Positions 16,591 to 24,386 of a stretch of DNA of 64,000 nucleotides are shown one piece after another. Below the pieces are notes generated by a model. It saw only the letters and a program-made list of their open reading frames with translations, did not search any database and was not told the DNA's origin. The position numbers were made by a program, and so were the translations under genes. Numbering within the stretch: position 1 is the stretch's first letter; every line of letters begins with the position of its first letter. The DNA is taken from the NCBI RefSeq assembly GCF_000702545.1, contig NZ_JNIO01000008.1, positions 2,046,001-2,110,000 on the forward strand, written 5' to 3'. The DNA comes from Selenomonas sp. AB3002. Its GTDB lineage: Bacteria; Bacillota; Negativicutes; Selenomonadales; Selenomonadaceae.

Positions 16591-17394
16591 TTACATGAGA
16601 TCGGAATCGTCAATGTCATCCACGGGGTTGCCACTGCGCACAGGGCCAGCAGCAGCGCTCTCCAGCTCACGCTGCAGGTTCTTGATGTGGAAGAAAGCGC
16701 AGATGAGGCCGATAGCACCGAAGCCGATGAGGTTGACGTTGGTGAACACAGCAATGAGGAAGCCCAGGAAGAAGTAAGGCATGAGGCTCTTGGCGTTCAT
16801 CATGTTGATGACCATAGCATAACCTACGACCACGATGAAGCCGCCGGAAACCTGGAGGCCGCGGGTGATGACTTCAGGAATGGAAGCCAGCGCGCTGTTG
16901 ACAGTGTCGGTACCAGCCACAGCAGCGATAGCCATGGCAGGCAGAGCCACGCGGAGAGCCTGAAGCAGCAAGCCGCCTACATGGCACATCTCAATAGCGA
17001 AGCAGTTGCCCTTGGCAGCAAAGCCGTCCGCAGCATGCTGGAAGAACACGGTGATGGTACGCACGAAGATGGTGAGCACCTGACCGGCAGCAGCGAGAGG
17101 CACGGCGAGAGCAATACCAGCGCCGATGCTCTGATGGCCCACGATAACCAGGATGGAAGAAACCACGGAAGCCAGAGCGGCATCAGGAGCCATGGCGGCG
17201 CCAACGTTCATCCAGCCCAGCGCCAGCATCTCCAGCGTACCGCCCAGGATAATGCCGGTGGTGATATCACCGAGAACAAGGCCAACCAGCGTGCAGGCCA
17301 CCAGCGGACGGTGGAACTGGCACTCATCCAGCACAGACCCCATGCCGGCCACAGCAGCCACGATAAACAGCATGATAAATTGCATTGTGGTCAT
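16591..17394 (-). CDS. PTS mannose/fructose/sorbose-family IIC component
   Basis: A 267-residue integral membrane IIC subunit with many hydrophobic helices, GSVLDECQFHRPLVACTLVGLVLGD near the N terminus and GGTLEMLALGWMNVGAAMAPDAALA, the hallmark of Man-family IIC. Transport is coupled to IIB phosphorylation. The C-terminal 25 residues are charged. The IIB gene lies upstream on the same strand, but the 330-bp gap between them is occupied by mosaic repeat copy 2, so the genes may be partly uncoupled. Confidence 0.92.
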   Translation of the reverse strand: MTTMQFIMLFIVAAVAGMGSVLDECQFHRPLVACTLVGLVLGDITTGIILGGTLEMLALGWMNVGAAMAPDAALASVVSSILVIVGHQSIGAGIALAVPLAAAGQVLTIFVRTITVFFQHAADGFAAKGNCFAIEMCHVGGLLLQALRVALPAMAIAAVAGTDTVNSALASIPEVITRGLQVSGGFIVVVGYAMVINMMNAKSLMPYFFLGFLIAVFTNVNLIGFGAIGLICAFFHIKNLQRELESAAAGPVRSGNPVDDIDDSDLM

Positions 17395-17460
17395 AAATTA
17401 GCACCCCTTTAAAATTCCCACATTTAATAAAAGATAAATCCCTAAAACACCTCAAACTAC

Positions 17461-17662
17461 AGCCCATGGATGGGCGTCCCGCGACCGTTGGCTTTCATGG
17501 ATGAAAGGCAAGGTCGCGCTTTCTTTCGCTACGAAATCTTGGCTATTTCAAGTCCGAAGGACTTGTAATCGCTTAGATTTCGTGCGAGGGCGTAGTGCGA
17601 CACGGTGTGTCGCACGCAGCTTGGTTCGTTTTCTTTACTATAAAGAAAATGAACAGCCGAAA
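17461..17662. repeat. Mosaic hairpin repeat, copy 2 (full-length, between PTS genes)
   Basis: The most complete copy. From left: GCCCATGGATGGGC palindrome; a GCGACCGTTGGC/GCAAGGTCGC hairpin; a long hairpin with CAAGTCC GAA GGACTTG at its tip and ACGAAATCT/AGATTTCGT at its base; GTGCGACACGGTGTGTCGCAC; and GTTCGTTTTCTTT/AAAGAAAATGAAC. It shows the unbroken order of the copy split by the IS at 20093-21973. It separates IIB from IIC. Confidence 0.88.
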
Positions 17663-17724
17663 CCTAACAAAGCGTTTGTCCCTAGACAGCCAGGGCAAAT
17701 CCCTACGCCCTGGCCAGTCACGAA

Positions 17725-18213
17725 TTAGAGCCCCTTGGCATCCAGAGCTGCGATGGCATCGCCCTTATTATCAGCCGGAGTCTTCTGGATCTCCACCTTG
17801 ATGCCCATCTGCACCAGCTCGCGGATAGCAGCTGCATCCTCCTTATTCACAGCCACAGCCGTGGAAATAAGGGTATCGCCTTCCTTGTAGCACATGCCGC
17901 CCAGGTTCACATAGGTAAAGGGAATCCCGCCCTTCACAGCACGAACCACATCGCCGGGCTTCGTGAAGAGGAAGAGAGTCTTGAAAGCTTCGTACTTCGG
18001 ATTCTTGTAAGCCTCTACAGCCTTGTCCACAGGCACCACATATCCCTTGAGTCCGGGAGGAACAACCTGCAGGAGGAGCTTCTTCCTCATCTCGTCCTTG
18101 GCCACCTCGTCACTGCAGCACATAATGCGGTTGCAGCCCGTAATCTTGCTCCAGGTAGTAGCAACCTGACCGTGAATCAAACGATCATCGATACGGCAGA
18201 ATGCGATTTCCAT
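17725..18213 (-). CDS. PTS mannose/fructose/sorbose-family IIB component
   Basis: A 162-residue cytosolic IIB subunit. The N terminus IAFCRIDDRLIHGQVATTW carries the phospho-acceptor His14 of the Man-family IIB motif RLIHGQV. It receives phosphate from a IIA domain and passes it to the sugar. No IIA domain is encoded in this protein or next to it, so IIA must be elsewhere. It is the first gene of the cluster and has a strong promoter upstream. Confidence 0.93.
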   Translation of the reverse strand: MEIAFCRIDDRLIHGQVATTWSKITGCNRIMCCSDEVAKDEMRKKLLLQVVPPGLKGYVVPVDKAVEAYKNPKYEAFKTLFLFTKPGDVVRAVKGGIPFTYVNLGGMCYKEGDTLISTAVAVNKEDAAAIRELVQMGIKVEIQKTPADNKGDAIAALDAKGL

Positions 18214-18310
18214 TTTGCATAAACCCCTTTCAATAAATCCCCAAAATCACAAATCATCCAAACTCAGTCACGAAAACTTCATCGCAGTTAATTATTTTCT
18301 GACTATACAT

Positions 18311-18397
18311 ATTATATTTTACAATCAATAAAAAGTCAGCTGAAAGCTGTCACAATCTGAAAGGATTTTGTATGACATTTGTCATAGTAACCGTTAC
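18311..18397 (-). promoter_or_regulatory. PTS promoter with two upstream palindromes
   Basis: On the minus strand, CTGACT (18334-18339) and TATAAT (18311-18316) have 17-bp spacing. Upstream of the -35 lie the perfect palindrome TATGACATTTGTCATA (18371-18386) and, touching it, GTAACCGTTAC (18387-18397), which resembles a LacI/CcpA-type operator. Their positions suggest activator or catabolite control sites. The rest of the 315-bp gap holds the next gene's terminator. Confidence 0.6.
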
Positions 18398-18446
18398 CAA
18401 TTCATATTTTTTTCAGCGAAAATCTCAAACAGCTTCACAGAACGTC

Positions 18447-18475
18447 AAAAAAAGCCAGCCCTCAAAGGACTGACT
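18447..18475 (-). terminator. Terminator of the AGCS symporter gene
   Basis: A 10-bp stem with two G-T pairs (18453-18462 with 18466-18475) and a 3-base loop, followed on the minus strand by seven T. Confidence 0.8.
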
Positions 18476-18528
18476 TCTTCATAATTATGCAATTTAATCA
18501 GAGCAAACAGGTAAGGCTTCAACTAATG

Positions 18529-19899
18529 TCAGTCCTGAACAGCACGTTCAGCACTGACTTCCTCATCCTTTCCCAAATAGTGCTCTGTCTCAGCCACTAC
18601 CACCCCGGACAGGGCGATCAGGGCAATCAGGTTCGGTATGGCCATGAGGCCGTTGACGATATCTGCCAGAATCCAGATGGCCTCCAGCTTCAGGAAAGCA
18701 CCGGAAGCAATGAGGGCAATGAAAATCAGGCGGTAGGGCAACACGCCCTTGGTGCCCATGAGGTAAATCACAGCACGCTCGCCATAATAGTTCCACCCCA
18801 GGATAGTAGTGAAAGCGAACAGCGCCAAAGCGATGGTCAAGAGCCAGGTGCCCACATCACCGTAAGCGGAAGCAAAGGCAGCACTGGTCATGGCTGCACC
18901 TGCATTTTCTCCCTGCCAGACACCCGTGAGCACGAGAGCCAGGCCCGTCATGGAGCAGATGATGATGGTGTCGATGAAAGTGCCCGTCATGGAGATAAGG
19001 CCCTGCTCAGCAGGTTCCTTGGTCTTGGCAGCCGCAGCTGCAATGGGAGCGGACCCCAGACCAGACTCGTTGGAGAACACGCCGCGGGCAATACCGTTCT
19101 GCATGGCCATCATGATGGTGGAGCCTGCAAAACCGCCAGCAGCAGCAGAACCGGTGAAAGCACTCTCAAGGATCAGGCCGATAGCCGCAGGCACAGCCTC
19201 GATGTTCATGAGGATCAAACCGAGACTTATAATAATGTACATAACCGCCATGAAGGGAATGACCTTGCCGGCCACTTTCGCAATGCTCTGGAGGCCGCCG
19301 ATGGTGATGGCGCCGATAAGCACAGTCAGGACAACGTCCGTAGCCAGCTTGGGCACCCCGAAGGAAAGCTCCACACTGTCCACGATGGCGTTCACCTGGG
19401 GGAAGGTGCCGATGCCCAGCCAGGCCACCAGCACCGTAGCAATGGCGAAGAAGGTAGCCAGAGGCTTGTACTTCTCGCCCATGCCGTTCCTGATATAGAA
19501 CATGGGACCGCCTGCAATCTCGCCCTTCTCATCCGTGGTGCGGTACTTCACAGCCAGGAGGCCCTCAGCATACTTGGTAGCCATGCCGAAGAAAGCCGCC
19601 ATCCACATCCAGAAGATAGCACCGGGGCCGCCCACTTTCACTGCGGTAGCCACACCGACAATGTTGCCCGTACCCACAGTAGCAGCAAGAGCCACGCAGA
19701 GAGCCTTGAAACTTGACACATCACCCTCGCCGTGGTTCTTGGCCTTGAAGATGAGGCCCAGAGCCTTGGGCAGGCGCATGACCTGAAGAAGCTTCAGCCT
19801 GAAGGTCAGATAAATGCCGGTACCCACCAGCAGGGTGATAAGGGGCGGGCCCCACATAAAGGAATCAATCGCGTCAAGTGCAGGTATAAGTCCTTCCAT
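18529..19899 (-). CDS. Alanine/glycine:cation symporter (AGCS family)
   Basis: 456 residues from the ATG at 19897-19899, picked because AGGAGG lies 6 bp upstream; a further 13 codons upstream are open but lack a ribosome site. It is a polytopic AGCS (AlsT/DagA) protein: GTGNIVGVATAV near residue 80, GPGAIFWMWMAAFFGMATKYAE, and NESGLGSAPIAAAAA in the middle. It imports alanine or glycine with Na+ or H+. It is monocistronic, with its own terminator and repeats at its promoter. Confidence 0.93.
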   Translation of the reverse strand: MEGLIPALDAIDSFMWGPPLITLLVGTGIYLTFRLKLLQVMRLPKALGLIFKAKNHGEGDVSSFKALCVALAATVGTGNIVGVATAVKVGGPGAIFWMWMAAFFGMATKYAEGLLAVKYRTTDEKGEIAGGPMFYIRNGMGEKYKPLATFFAIATVLVAWLGIGTFPQVNAIVDSVELSFGVPKLATDVVLTVLIGAITIGGLQSIAKVAGKVIPFMAVMYIIISLGLILMNIEAVPAAIGLILESAFTGSAAAGGFAGSTIMMAMQNGIARGVFSNESGLGSAPIAAAAAKTKEPAEQGLISMTGTFIDTIIICSMTGLALVLTGVWQGENAGAAMTSAAFASAYGDVGTWLLTIALALFAFTTILGWNYYGERAVIYLMGTKGVLPYRLIFIALIASGAFLKLEAIWILADIVNGLMAIPNLIALIALSGVVVAETEHYLGKDEEVSAERAVQD

Positions 19900-19934
19900 A
19901 TTGTCCTCCTCAGAATGATGTTTACACTCACTGT

Positions 19935-20002
19935 CCACAATATGCGGACATTAGTTTACCTCTCTCGAAGATGTTTCTTATATTACCACACTTGCGGACA
20001 TT
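19935..20002. promoter_or_regulatory. Paired direct repeats upstream of the AGCS gene
   Basis: CCACAATATGCGGACATT (19935-19952) and CCACACTTGCGGACATT (19986-20002) share TGCGGACATT, spaced 50 bp apart at matching bases, 36-103 bp ahead of the start codon. A weak TAATAT -10 lies between them. They look like binding sites for one regulator. Confidence 0.45.
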
Positions 20003-20045
20003 TGTCTTTAGGTTTCTCAAAAAAAATTTTATATTTCTTTTTCAT

Positions 20046-20092
20046 TTTCGGCTGTTCATTTTCTTTGGCGCAAAGAAAACGAACCAAACTGC
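20046..20092. repeat. Mosaic hairpin repeat, copy 3, left fragment
   Basis: TTTCGGCTGTTCATTTTCTTT and its partner arm AAAGAAAACGAACC end at the left edge of the IS element. The matching rest of the repeat resumes at 21974. Confidence 0.85.
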
Positions 20093-21973
20093 GGGGCTGT
20101 TGCATGAGTGTAATTCCACTTATGCACAGCCCCTTTTCCTTGTTGATGTATAAGAAGTTCCTATTCGTTGTAAAATCCACTAAAAATGAGCACAAGATAC
20201 CAGGCGGTCTAAAAATCGCCTTTTTTCTTGTGCTCTTATTTTGTATTCAGGCTGCGTTATTCACAGGGAACAGGTGCTGGCCTGCTCTGTCTGACTGGAT
20301 TTTGCAGTGCAGCTTTTGAATATTGTAAGCCATAGCCACCAGCATGATCTCAACAAGGACATTTGCTGTGCCGCGGCTCAGGAACCTTCGGAAATTCATG
20401 TCCGCCTTCATCATTGCAAATGCACCTTCTGCCTGTATGCTTCGGTTTATGCGCAGTTGTACTCCTTCTTTTGAGGTTATACGTTCCAAATCTTCCTGAC
20501 GTTGGCGCAGAAACTGTTTGGATACTTCAAAGTGCTTGGTTCTCTCCTCCAGCGGGGTCTTGCAATGGTTTCCGTGTATGCACTGGCTCTTCAGCGGGCA
20601 ATTGCCGCAATCCGCAGAACTGTAAAGGGTTATATTTCTTTTGAATCCTGTCCGGCTGCTGCGTACGAATTCCTTTGCAGCTGCAAGCTTCCTGCCCTGG
20701 GCGCATAAATAGGCATCTTCTTCTGGCAGATAGGTCATATTCTCCCTGCGCCCGATATCCTTTTTCCATTTTCTTGTCTTGCTCTTCTCATAATTGCTGG
20801 GCTTTATGAAGGCGCGCTGCCCGTTGGTCTCAAGATAGAGGTAGTTCTCTTCGCTTTCGTATCCTGCATCCGCAACCACATTGGGATAGCGGCGCTGCAG
20901 ATGTTTCTCCATATCCTGAAGGAAAGGAATGAGTGTGGTTGTATCTGTAGGCTGGGGACCGACCGATGCCCATGTGATGAATTCAGAGTCCGTACCGCAC
21001 TGGATGTTGTAGGCGGGCTTAAGCTGGCCGTTCTTCATGGCATCTTCCTTCATGCGCATGAAGGTGGCATCCGTGTCTGTCTTGGCAAAGCTATTGCGGT
21101 TGCCTAGAATGTGCAGATATGTATTGTATTTTTTGAGCCGGGCAATGAACTCGTCCAGCTGCTCCATTGTTTTCTGCAGGGCAGTCTTGCGCTTGCCCGT
21201 TCCCTTGACGAAGATGATGTCCTGCGCCTTCTGGCATGCCTTGAGCTTGCGGCGGAGCTTTTTGAGGTGCCTGACATGGATTTCATCGCCGTAATGCAGA
21301 GAAAGCGTGAACGCTTCCCTGGCTTTGCTGACAAAGGCAGGAAGCTTTGCCATGAGCTTGGCTTTGTTTTTAAGGACAGCCTTCTTCCAGACAAATTTAT
21401 ACTTGTTGGAGAAAGACTCAATCTTTGTTCCGTCAATGAAGATGTCTTTAAGGGAAATGACACCGAACTGTTCAAGCAGGAAGTCCATCTGGGCAAACAG
21501 TTCCTTGATGCAGGGGGCCAGATGTTTGGAACGGAATCTTGAGATGGTAACATGGTCAGGGGCCGGCTTGCCTTCCAGCAGGTACATGAAGTTGATGTCC
21601 CTTCGGCAGGCAGTCTCGATCCTGCGTGAGCTGAAAATATGGTTCATTCCGGCATAAACAAGGATGGCCAGCATCTGCCTGGGCGACGCCAGATTTCGAT
21701 CTATCCTTTGATAGGTCTCCTCCAGTGACTTTATATCCATACCTCCAATGCAGTGGCGAAGCAGGCGGACGGGGTCATCTTTGCTAACCTGAAATTCAAG
21801 ATTTAAGGGGAGAAACAGTTGATAATTCTCTCCTAAAGACGTATACTCTTTCTGTGAATTTGGTTTTTGCATACCTAAATTCTACACCTAATCCCGGGGC
21901 TTGAATGTCCCGGGATTATCTTTTTGCATAAAAAATGAGGCTGCTGCACGTTTGGATTACGTGCAACAGCCCC
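20093..21973 (-). mobile_element. IS1182-family insertion sequence, complete
   Basis: 1881 bp bounded by perfect 12-bp inverted repeats GGGGCTGTTGCA (20093-20104) and TGCAACAGCCCC (21962-21973). It holds one intact transposase gene. Each end is itself a hairpin: at the left GGGGCTGT pairs with ACAGCCCC 30 bp inward; at the right CTGCACGT pairs with ACGTGCAACAG, and a T-run follows on the minus strand, so the ends should block read-through. A further hairpin (GAGCACAAGA/TCTTGTGCTC, near 20188-20233) lies after the transposase stop. No target duplication is seen. It sits inside mosaic repeat copy 3. Confidence 0.9.
20247..21872 (-). CDS. IS1182-family DDE transposase
   Basis: 541 residues, the usual full length. 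The N-terminal DUF772-type region includes NRNLASPRQMLAILVYAG-like helices and CRRDINFMYLLEGKPAPDHVTISRFR. The catalytic core shows FIDGTKIESFSNKYKF (first Asp) and VADAGYESEENYLYLE (second Asp), and a C-terminal zinc-ribbon-like CGNCPLKSQC is followed by a region ending near RINRSIQAEGAFAMMKADM with the final Glu. No frameshift or early stop is present, so the enzyme may be active. Confidence 0.93.
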   Translation of the reverse strand: MQKPNSQKEYTSLGENYQLFLPLNLEFQVSKDDPVRLLRHCIGGMDIKSLEETYQRIDRNLASPRQMLAILVYAGMNHIFSSRRIETACRRDINFMYLLEGKPAPDHVTISRFRSKHLAPCIKELFAQMDFLLEQFGVISLKDIFIDGTKIESFSNKYKFVWKKAVLKNKAKLMAKLPAFVSKAREAFTLSLHYGDEIHVRHLKKLRRKLKACQKAQDIIFVKGTGKRKTALQKTMEQLDEFIARLKKYNTYLHILGNRNSFAKTDTDATFMRMKEDAMKNGQLKPAYNIQCGTDSEFITWASVGPQPTDTTTLIPFLQDMEKHLQRRYPNVVADAGYESEENYLYLETNGQRAFIKPSNYEKSKTRKWKKDIGRRENMTYLPEEDAYLCAQGRKLAAAKEFVRSSRTGFKRNITLYSSADCGNCPLKSQCIHGNHCKTPLEERTKHFEVSKQFLRQRQEDLERITSKEGVQLRINRSIQAEGAFAMMKADMNFRRFLSRGTANVLVEIMLVAMAYNIQKLHCKIQSDRAGQHLFPVNNAA

Positions 21974-22108
21974 TTCGCCCTCGCACGAAATCTAAGCGAT
22001 TACAAGTCCTTCGGACTTGAAATAGCCAAGATTTCGTAGCGAAAGAAAACGTGGCCTTGCCTTTCATCCTTGAAAGCCAACGGCCACAGAACGCCCATCC
22101 ATGGGCTG
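21974..22108. repeat. Mosaic hairpin repeat, copy 3, right fragment
   Basis: Resumes with CGCCCTCGCACGAAATCT, the CAAGTCCTTCGGACTTG hairpin tip, the GTGGCCTTGCC/CCAACGGCCAC hairpin and the GCCCATCCATGGGC palindrome, in the same order as copy 2 read in reverse. The GTGCGACA/TGTCGCAC module found in copy 2 is missing at the IS junction. Confidence 0.85.
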
Positions 22109-22133
22109 AAGATTGAATTGTCTTTAATGTGGT

Positions 22134-23960
22134 TCAGTAGATTATTCCTGCCATTTTCAGCAGGTATTGGGCATTGGTGGTGGTGCAGCGGCCTTCCTTC
22201 AGTTTGAAGTCAAATTTTATCTTGTCATCTTCGTAGTGCTCCTCGAAGTGGAAGTTGCGGAGGGGCTGGCCCTCCGGGCCTTGCAGTTCACACAGCTCGA
22301 AATCATGGGTAGTGATGAAGGCCAGGATATGGGGACGGGTCAGGTGCTCTATGGCAGCCCTGGCGCCTACGATGCGGTCGGCGCTGTTGGTGCCCTTGAA
22401 AATCTCGTCTATGCAACATAGCATGGGACGGCCCTGCCCTGCCGCCTCCACCATCTGGCGTACCCGCAGGAGCTCTGCGTAGAAGGTGGAGATCCCTTTG
22501 GAAAGGTCGTCGCTCACCTGTATGGAAGTGTAGATATCCATCAGTGACACCTCAAAACTCTCCGCCGGCACCGCCGCCCCGGCATAGGCCAGCACCGCTG
22601 TCCCTGCCAGAGTCCTTAAGTATGTAGTCTTGCCGCTCATATTGGAGCCTGTGATGATGATGCTCTCACCTGCGAAGTCTGCCCCATTGCCCACAGCCCT
22701 GCCCTCCTCTATCAGCAGGGATTCCGCCCCCCGGGCCCTGAGCCTGGGGGCACTGTCCTCCAGCAGGACAGGCAGGACGGTTTTCTCACGGGTCAGGGCG
22801 GGTACAGCCAGCGACAAGAGCATTTCCATCTCCTGCAGGGCCGAGAGCCAGCCAGAGAGCTGGCACCCTGCCCCCCGCTGCCACCTGAGGAAGCCTGCCG
22901 TCAGATGGCTGTCCATCAGGAAAAGGGCATTGAGCAACACGAAGGCCAGGATATTCTGCCGGTAAAGGAACAGCTCCGCCAGCCCTGCCAGCCTTGCCAG
23001 TCCCTCAGAAGCCTTCATCCCCCTGTCCTTGCCCTCTGTTTCCCCCAGGAAGTGGCGGCGCAGGTCTCTTAGGTAAAGGCTTTTGTTTTCCCTGGTTTCC
23101 AAAAAGGCAAAGACCCCCGCATAGCCTCTGAGGGCCTGCTGGATTTCCAGCAAAGGGGAGAGGATTGCCCCATGGGCCCCTGCCGCCCAAAGGGAAAGCA
23201 GGAGGTTAAGCCCCCAGAGATAAAAAGCAGCTTCCCAGGGCAGCCTGCCCGCCAGTGACAGGGCCAGAGCCAGCCAGGGCAGCAGGGGCAGGACATAGCG
23301 AAGTTTACCAAGGACTCGGCAGGGCAGGGCTTCCTCTGCCCCCTCCCCCTTTATTTTCTCCGCCAGAGGCCCCAGGTCATGCCCCTCCGGCACCGCCTGC
23401 AGCAGGCCGGCCAATTTCAGCGCCCCTTGCGGCTCTTTGGCCAGCTCCGCCACTGCCTCCTGCCGCAGGAGGATAACGTCCCGGCTGCCAGGAAAGGGAG
23501 AGAGCACCTCCGCCAACCTCTCCCTGCCCCCCAGTGTCCGGGCAAGGCAGAGATACTGAAAAAGCGAGGCCCTGCCAAAGAGGTGCAGGTCACGTCCCTG
23601 GGGCCGTTCCTCCTGCAAAAAATCTTCACCGTCCAAAACCAACTCCCGCCAGCTACCCTCCATGCGGGCAAGAAAAGCCTCCACCGCCTGCAAGCGCTCC
23701 TGAAGGGCGGCCATTTCCTGCCTGAACCTGCCGTGCCGTCTTATCAGCAGGACAAACAATGCCAGCAAGGCCGCTCCCGCAGCGTAACCAGCTAAATAAC
23801 CATCATACCCCGCCGCCAGCGCCAGCACCGCCAGCACGAAGGAGAGAGCGCGCCACAGACTCAGCCGGCTGTCAATCTTCCCAGCCTTGAGCAGGGCATC
23901 TCTGAGTTCTTTATGCTGTTTCTGAAAAAAAACTTTCTTATCCACTTGATTCATCCCCAT
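22134..23960 (-). CDS. Membrane-anchored MutS-like ATPase
   Basis: About 608 residues. The C-terminal 170 residues are a MutS-type ABC ATPase: Walker A GSNMSGKTT (near residue 438), Walker B CCIDEIFKGTNSADR (near 518) and the TTHD switch. The N-terminal mismatch-binding and connector domains of MutS are absent. Instead there are two membrane spans at about residues 38-80 and two more hydrophobic segments near 225-265. Such proteins are annotated as MutS family, but their role is unknown and mismatch repair is unlikely. The start (ATG at 23958-23960) is uncertain; a TTG two codons upstream and an ATG two codons downstream are also possible. Confidence 0.82.
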   Translation of the reverse strand: MGMNQVDKKVFFQKQHKELRDALLKAGKIDSRLSLWRALSFVLAVLALAAGYDGYLAGYAAGAALLALFVLLIRRHGRFRQEMAALQERLQAVEAFLARMEGSWRELVLDGEDFLQEERPQGRDLHLFGRASLFQYLCLARTLGGRERLAEVLSPFPGSRDVILLRQEAVAELAKEPQGALKLAGLLQAVPEGHDLGPLAEKIKGEGAEEALPCRVLGKLRYVLPLLPWLALALSLAGRLPWEAAFYLWGLNLLLSLWAAGAHGAILSPLLEIQQALRGYAGVFAFLETRENKSLYLRDLRRHFLGETEGKDRGMKASEGLARLAGLAELFLYRQNILAFVLLNALFLMDSHLTAGFLRWQRGAGCQLSGWLSALQEMEMLLSLAVPALTREKTVLPVLLEDSAPRLRARGAESLLIEEGRAVGNGADFAGESIIITGSNMSGKTTYLRTLAGTAVLAYAGAAVPAESFEVSLMDIYTSIQVSDDLSKGISTFYAELLRVRQMVEAAGQGRPMLCCIDEIFKGTNSADRIVGARAAIEHLTRPHILAFITTHDFELCELQGPEGQPLRNFHFEEHYEDDKIKFDFKLKEGRCTTTNAQYLLKMAGIIY

Positions 23961-23976
23961 GAACAAACTGCAAACA

Positions 23977-24118
23977 TTGACAAACCCGGATAATTTGCTA
24001 TAATTTTCATATAGAAAACATCAAAAATAGTGCTATCACCAAGGGAAATCAGCCCCGTTTTTGTAGCCATAGAAATGACCGTTTAGTTTGCGAGACTAGG
24101 GACGGTCATTTCTGTTTT
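23977..24118 (+). ncRNA. Candidate antitoxin RNA convergent with the small toxin gene
   Basis: A consensus promoter TTGACA (23977-23982), 16-bp spacer, TATAAT (23999-24004) faces right. Transcription from about 24011 would end at the stem AGAAATGACCGT/ACGGTCATTTCT (24071-24114) with a following T-run at 24116-24120. This gives an RNA of roughly 108 nt that overlaps the 3' end of the 35-codon gene on the other strand. This is the layout of type I toxin-antitoxin loci of the Fst/TxpA kind. Transcription is inferred. Confidence 0.65.
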
Positions 24119-24203
24119 TATTCAAGTCTTTGCCAATCATATAGCCAAGGCTAAAGATGGCTGCCGTAAAGCCCACAAGGGCCAACATCGACTCTAATGT
24201 CAT
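24096..24203 (-). CDS. Small hydrophobic holin-like peptide, putative type I toxin
   Basis: 35 codons: ATG at 24201-24203, TAG at 24096-24098, GGAGG 8 bp before the ATG. The peptide starts MTLESMLALVGFTAAI, has one hydrophobic helix (residues 6-24) and a charged tail rich in Lys, Asn and Arg, as in Fst/holin-like toxins that damage the cell membrane. An extended -10 (TGATATACT) lies about 120 bp upstream, giving a long structured leader. A convergent RNA covers its 3' end. A second locus of this type is at 42792. Confidence 0.7.
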   Translation of the reverse strand: MTLESMLALVGFTAAIFSLGYMIGKDLNKNRNDRP

Positions 24204-24340
24204 ACGACATCCCTCCTTCAGTACATATTTCCCTAAAGGGATTTCTATGTCATCGAAGGGTCACAGTCCCTCCGTAGAAGGGCCAACCGTCATCCCGTGC
24301 GATAGCACCATCATCAGTATATCACAACAACAGAAAGAAT

Positions 24341-24368
24341 AAAACCGCCACGGTTTGCCCGTGGCGGT
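24341..24368 (-). terminator. Terminator of the phosphohexomutase gene
   Basis: Perfect 10-bp stem ACCGCCACGG/CCGTGGCGGT (24344-24353, 24359-24368) with TTTT following on the minus strand, 19 bp past the stop codon. Confidence 0.88.
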
Positions 24369-24386
24369 TCTTTTGCGTTCACTTAC

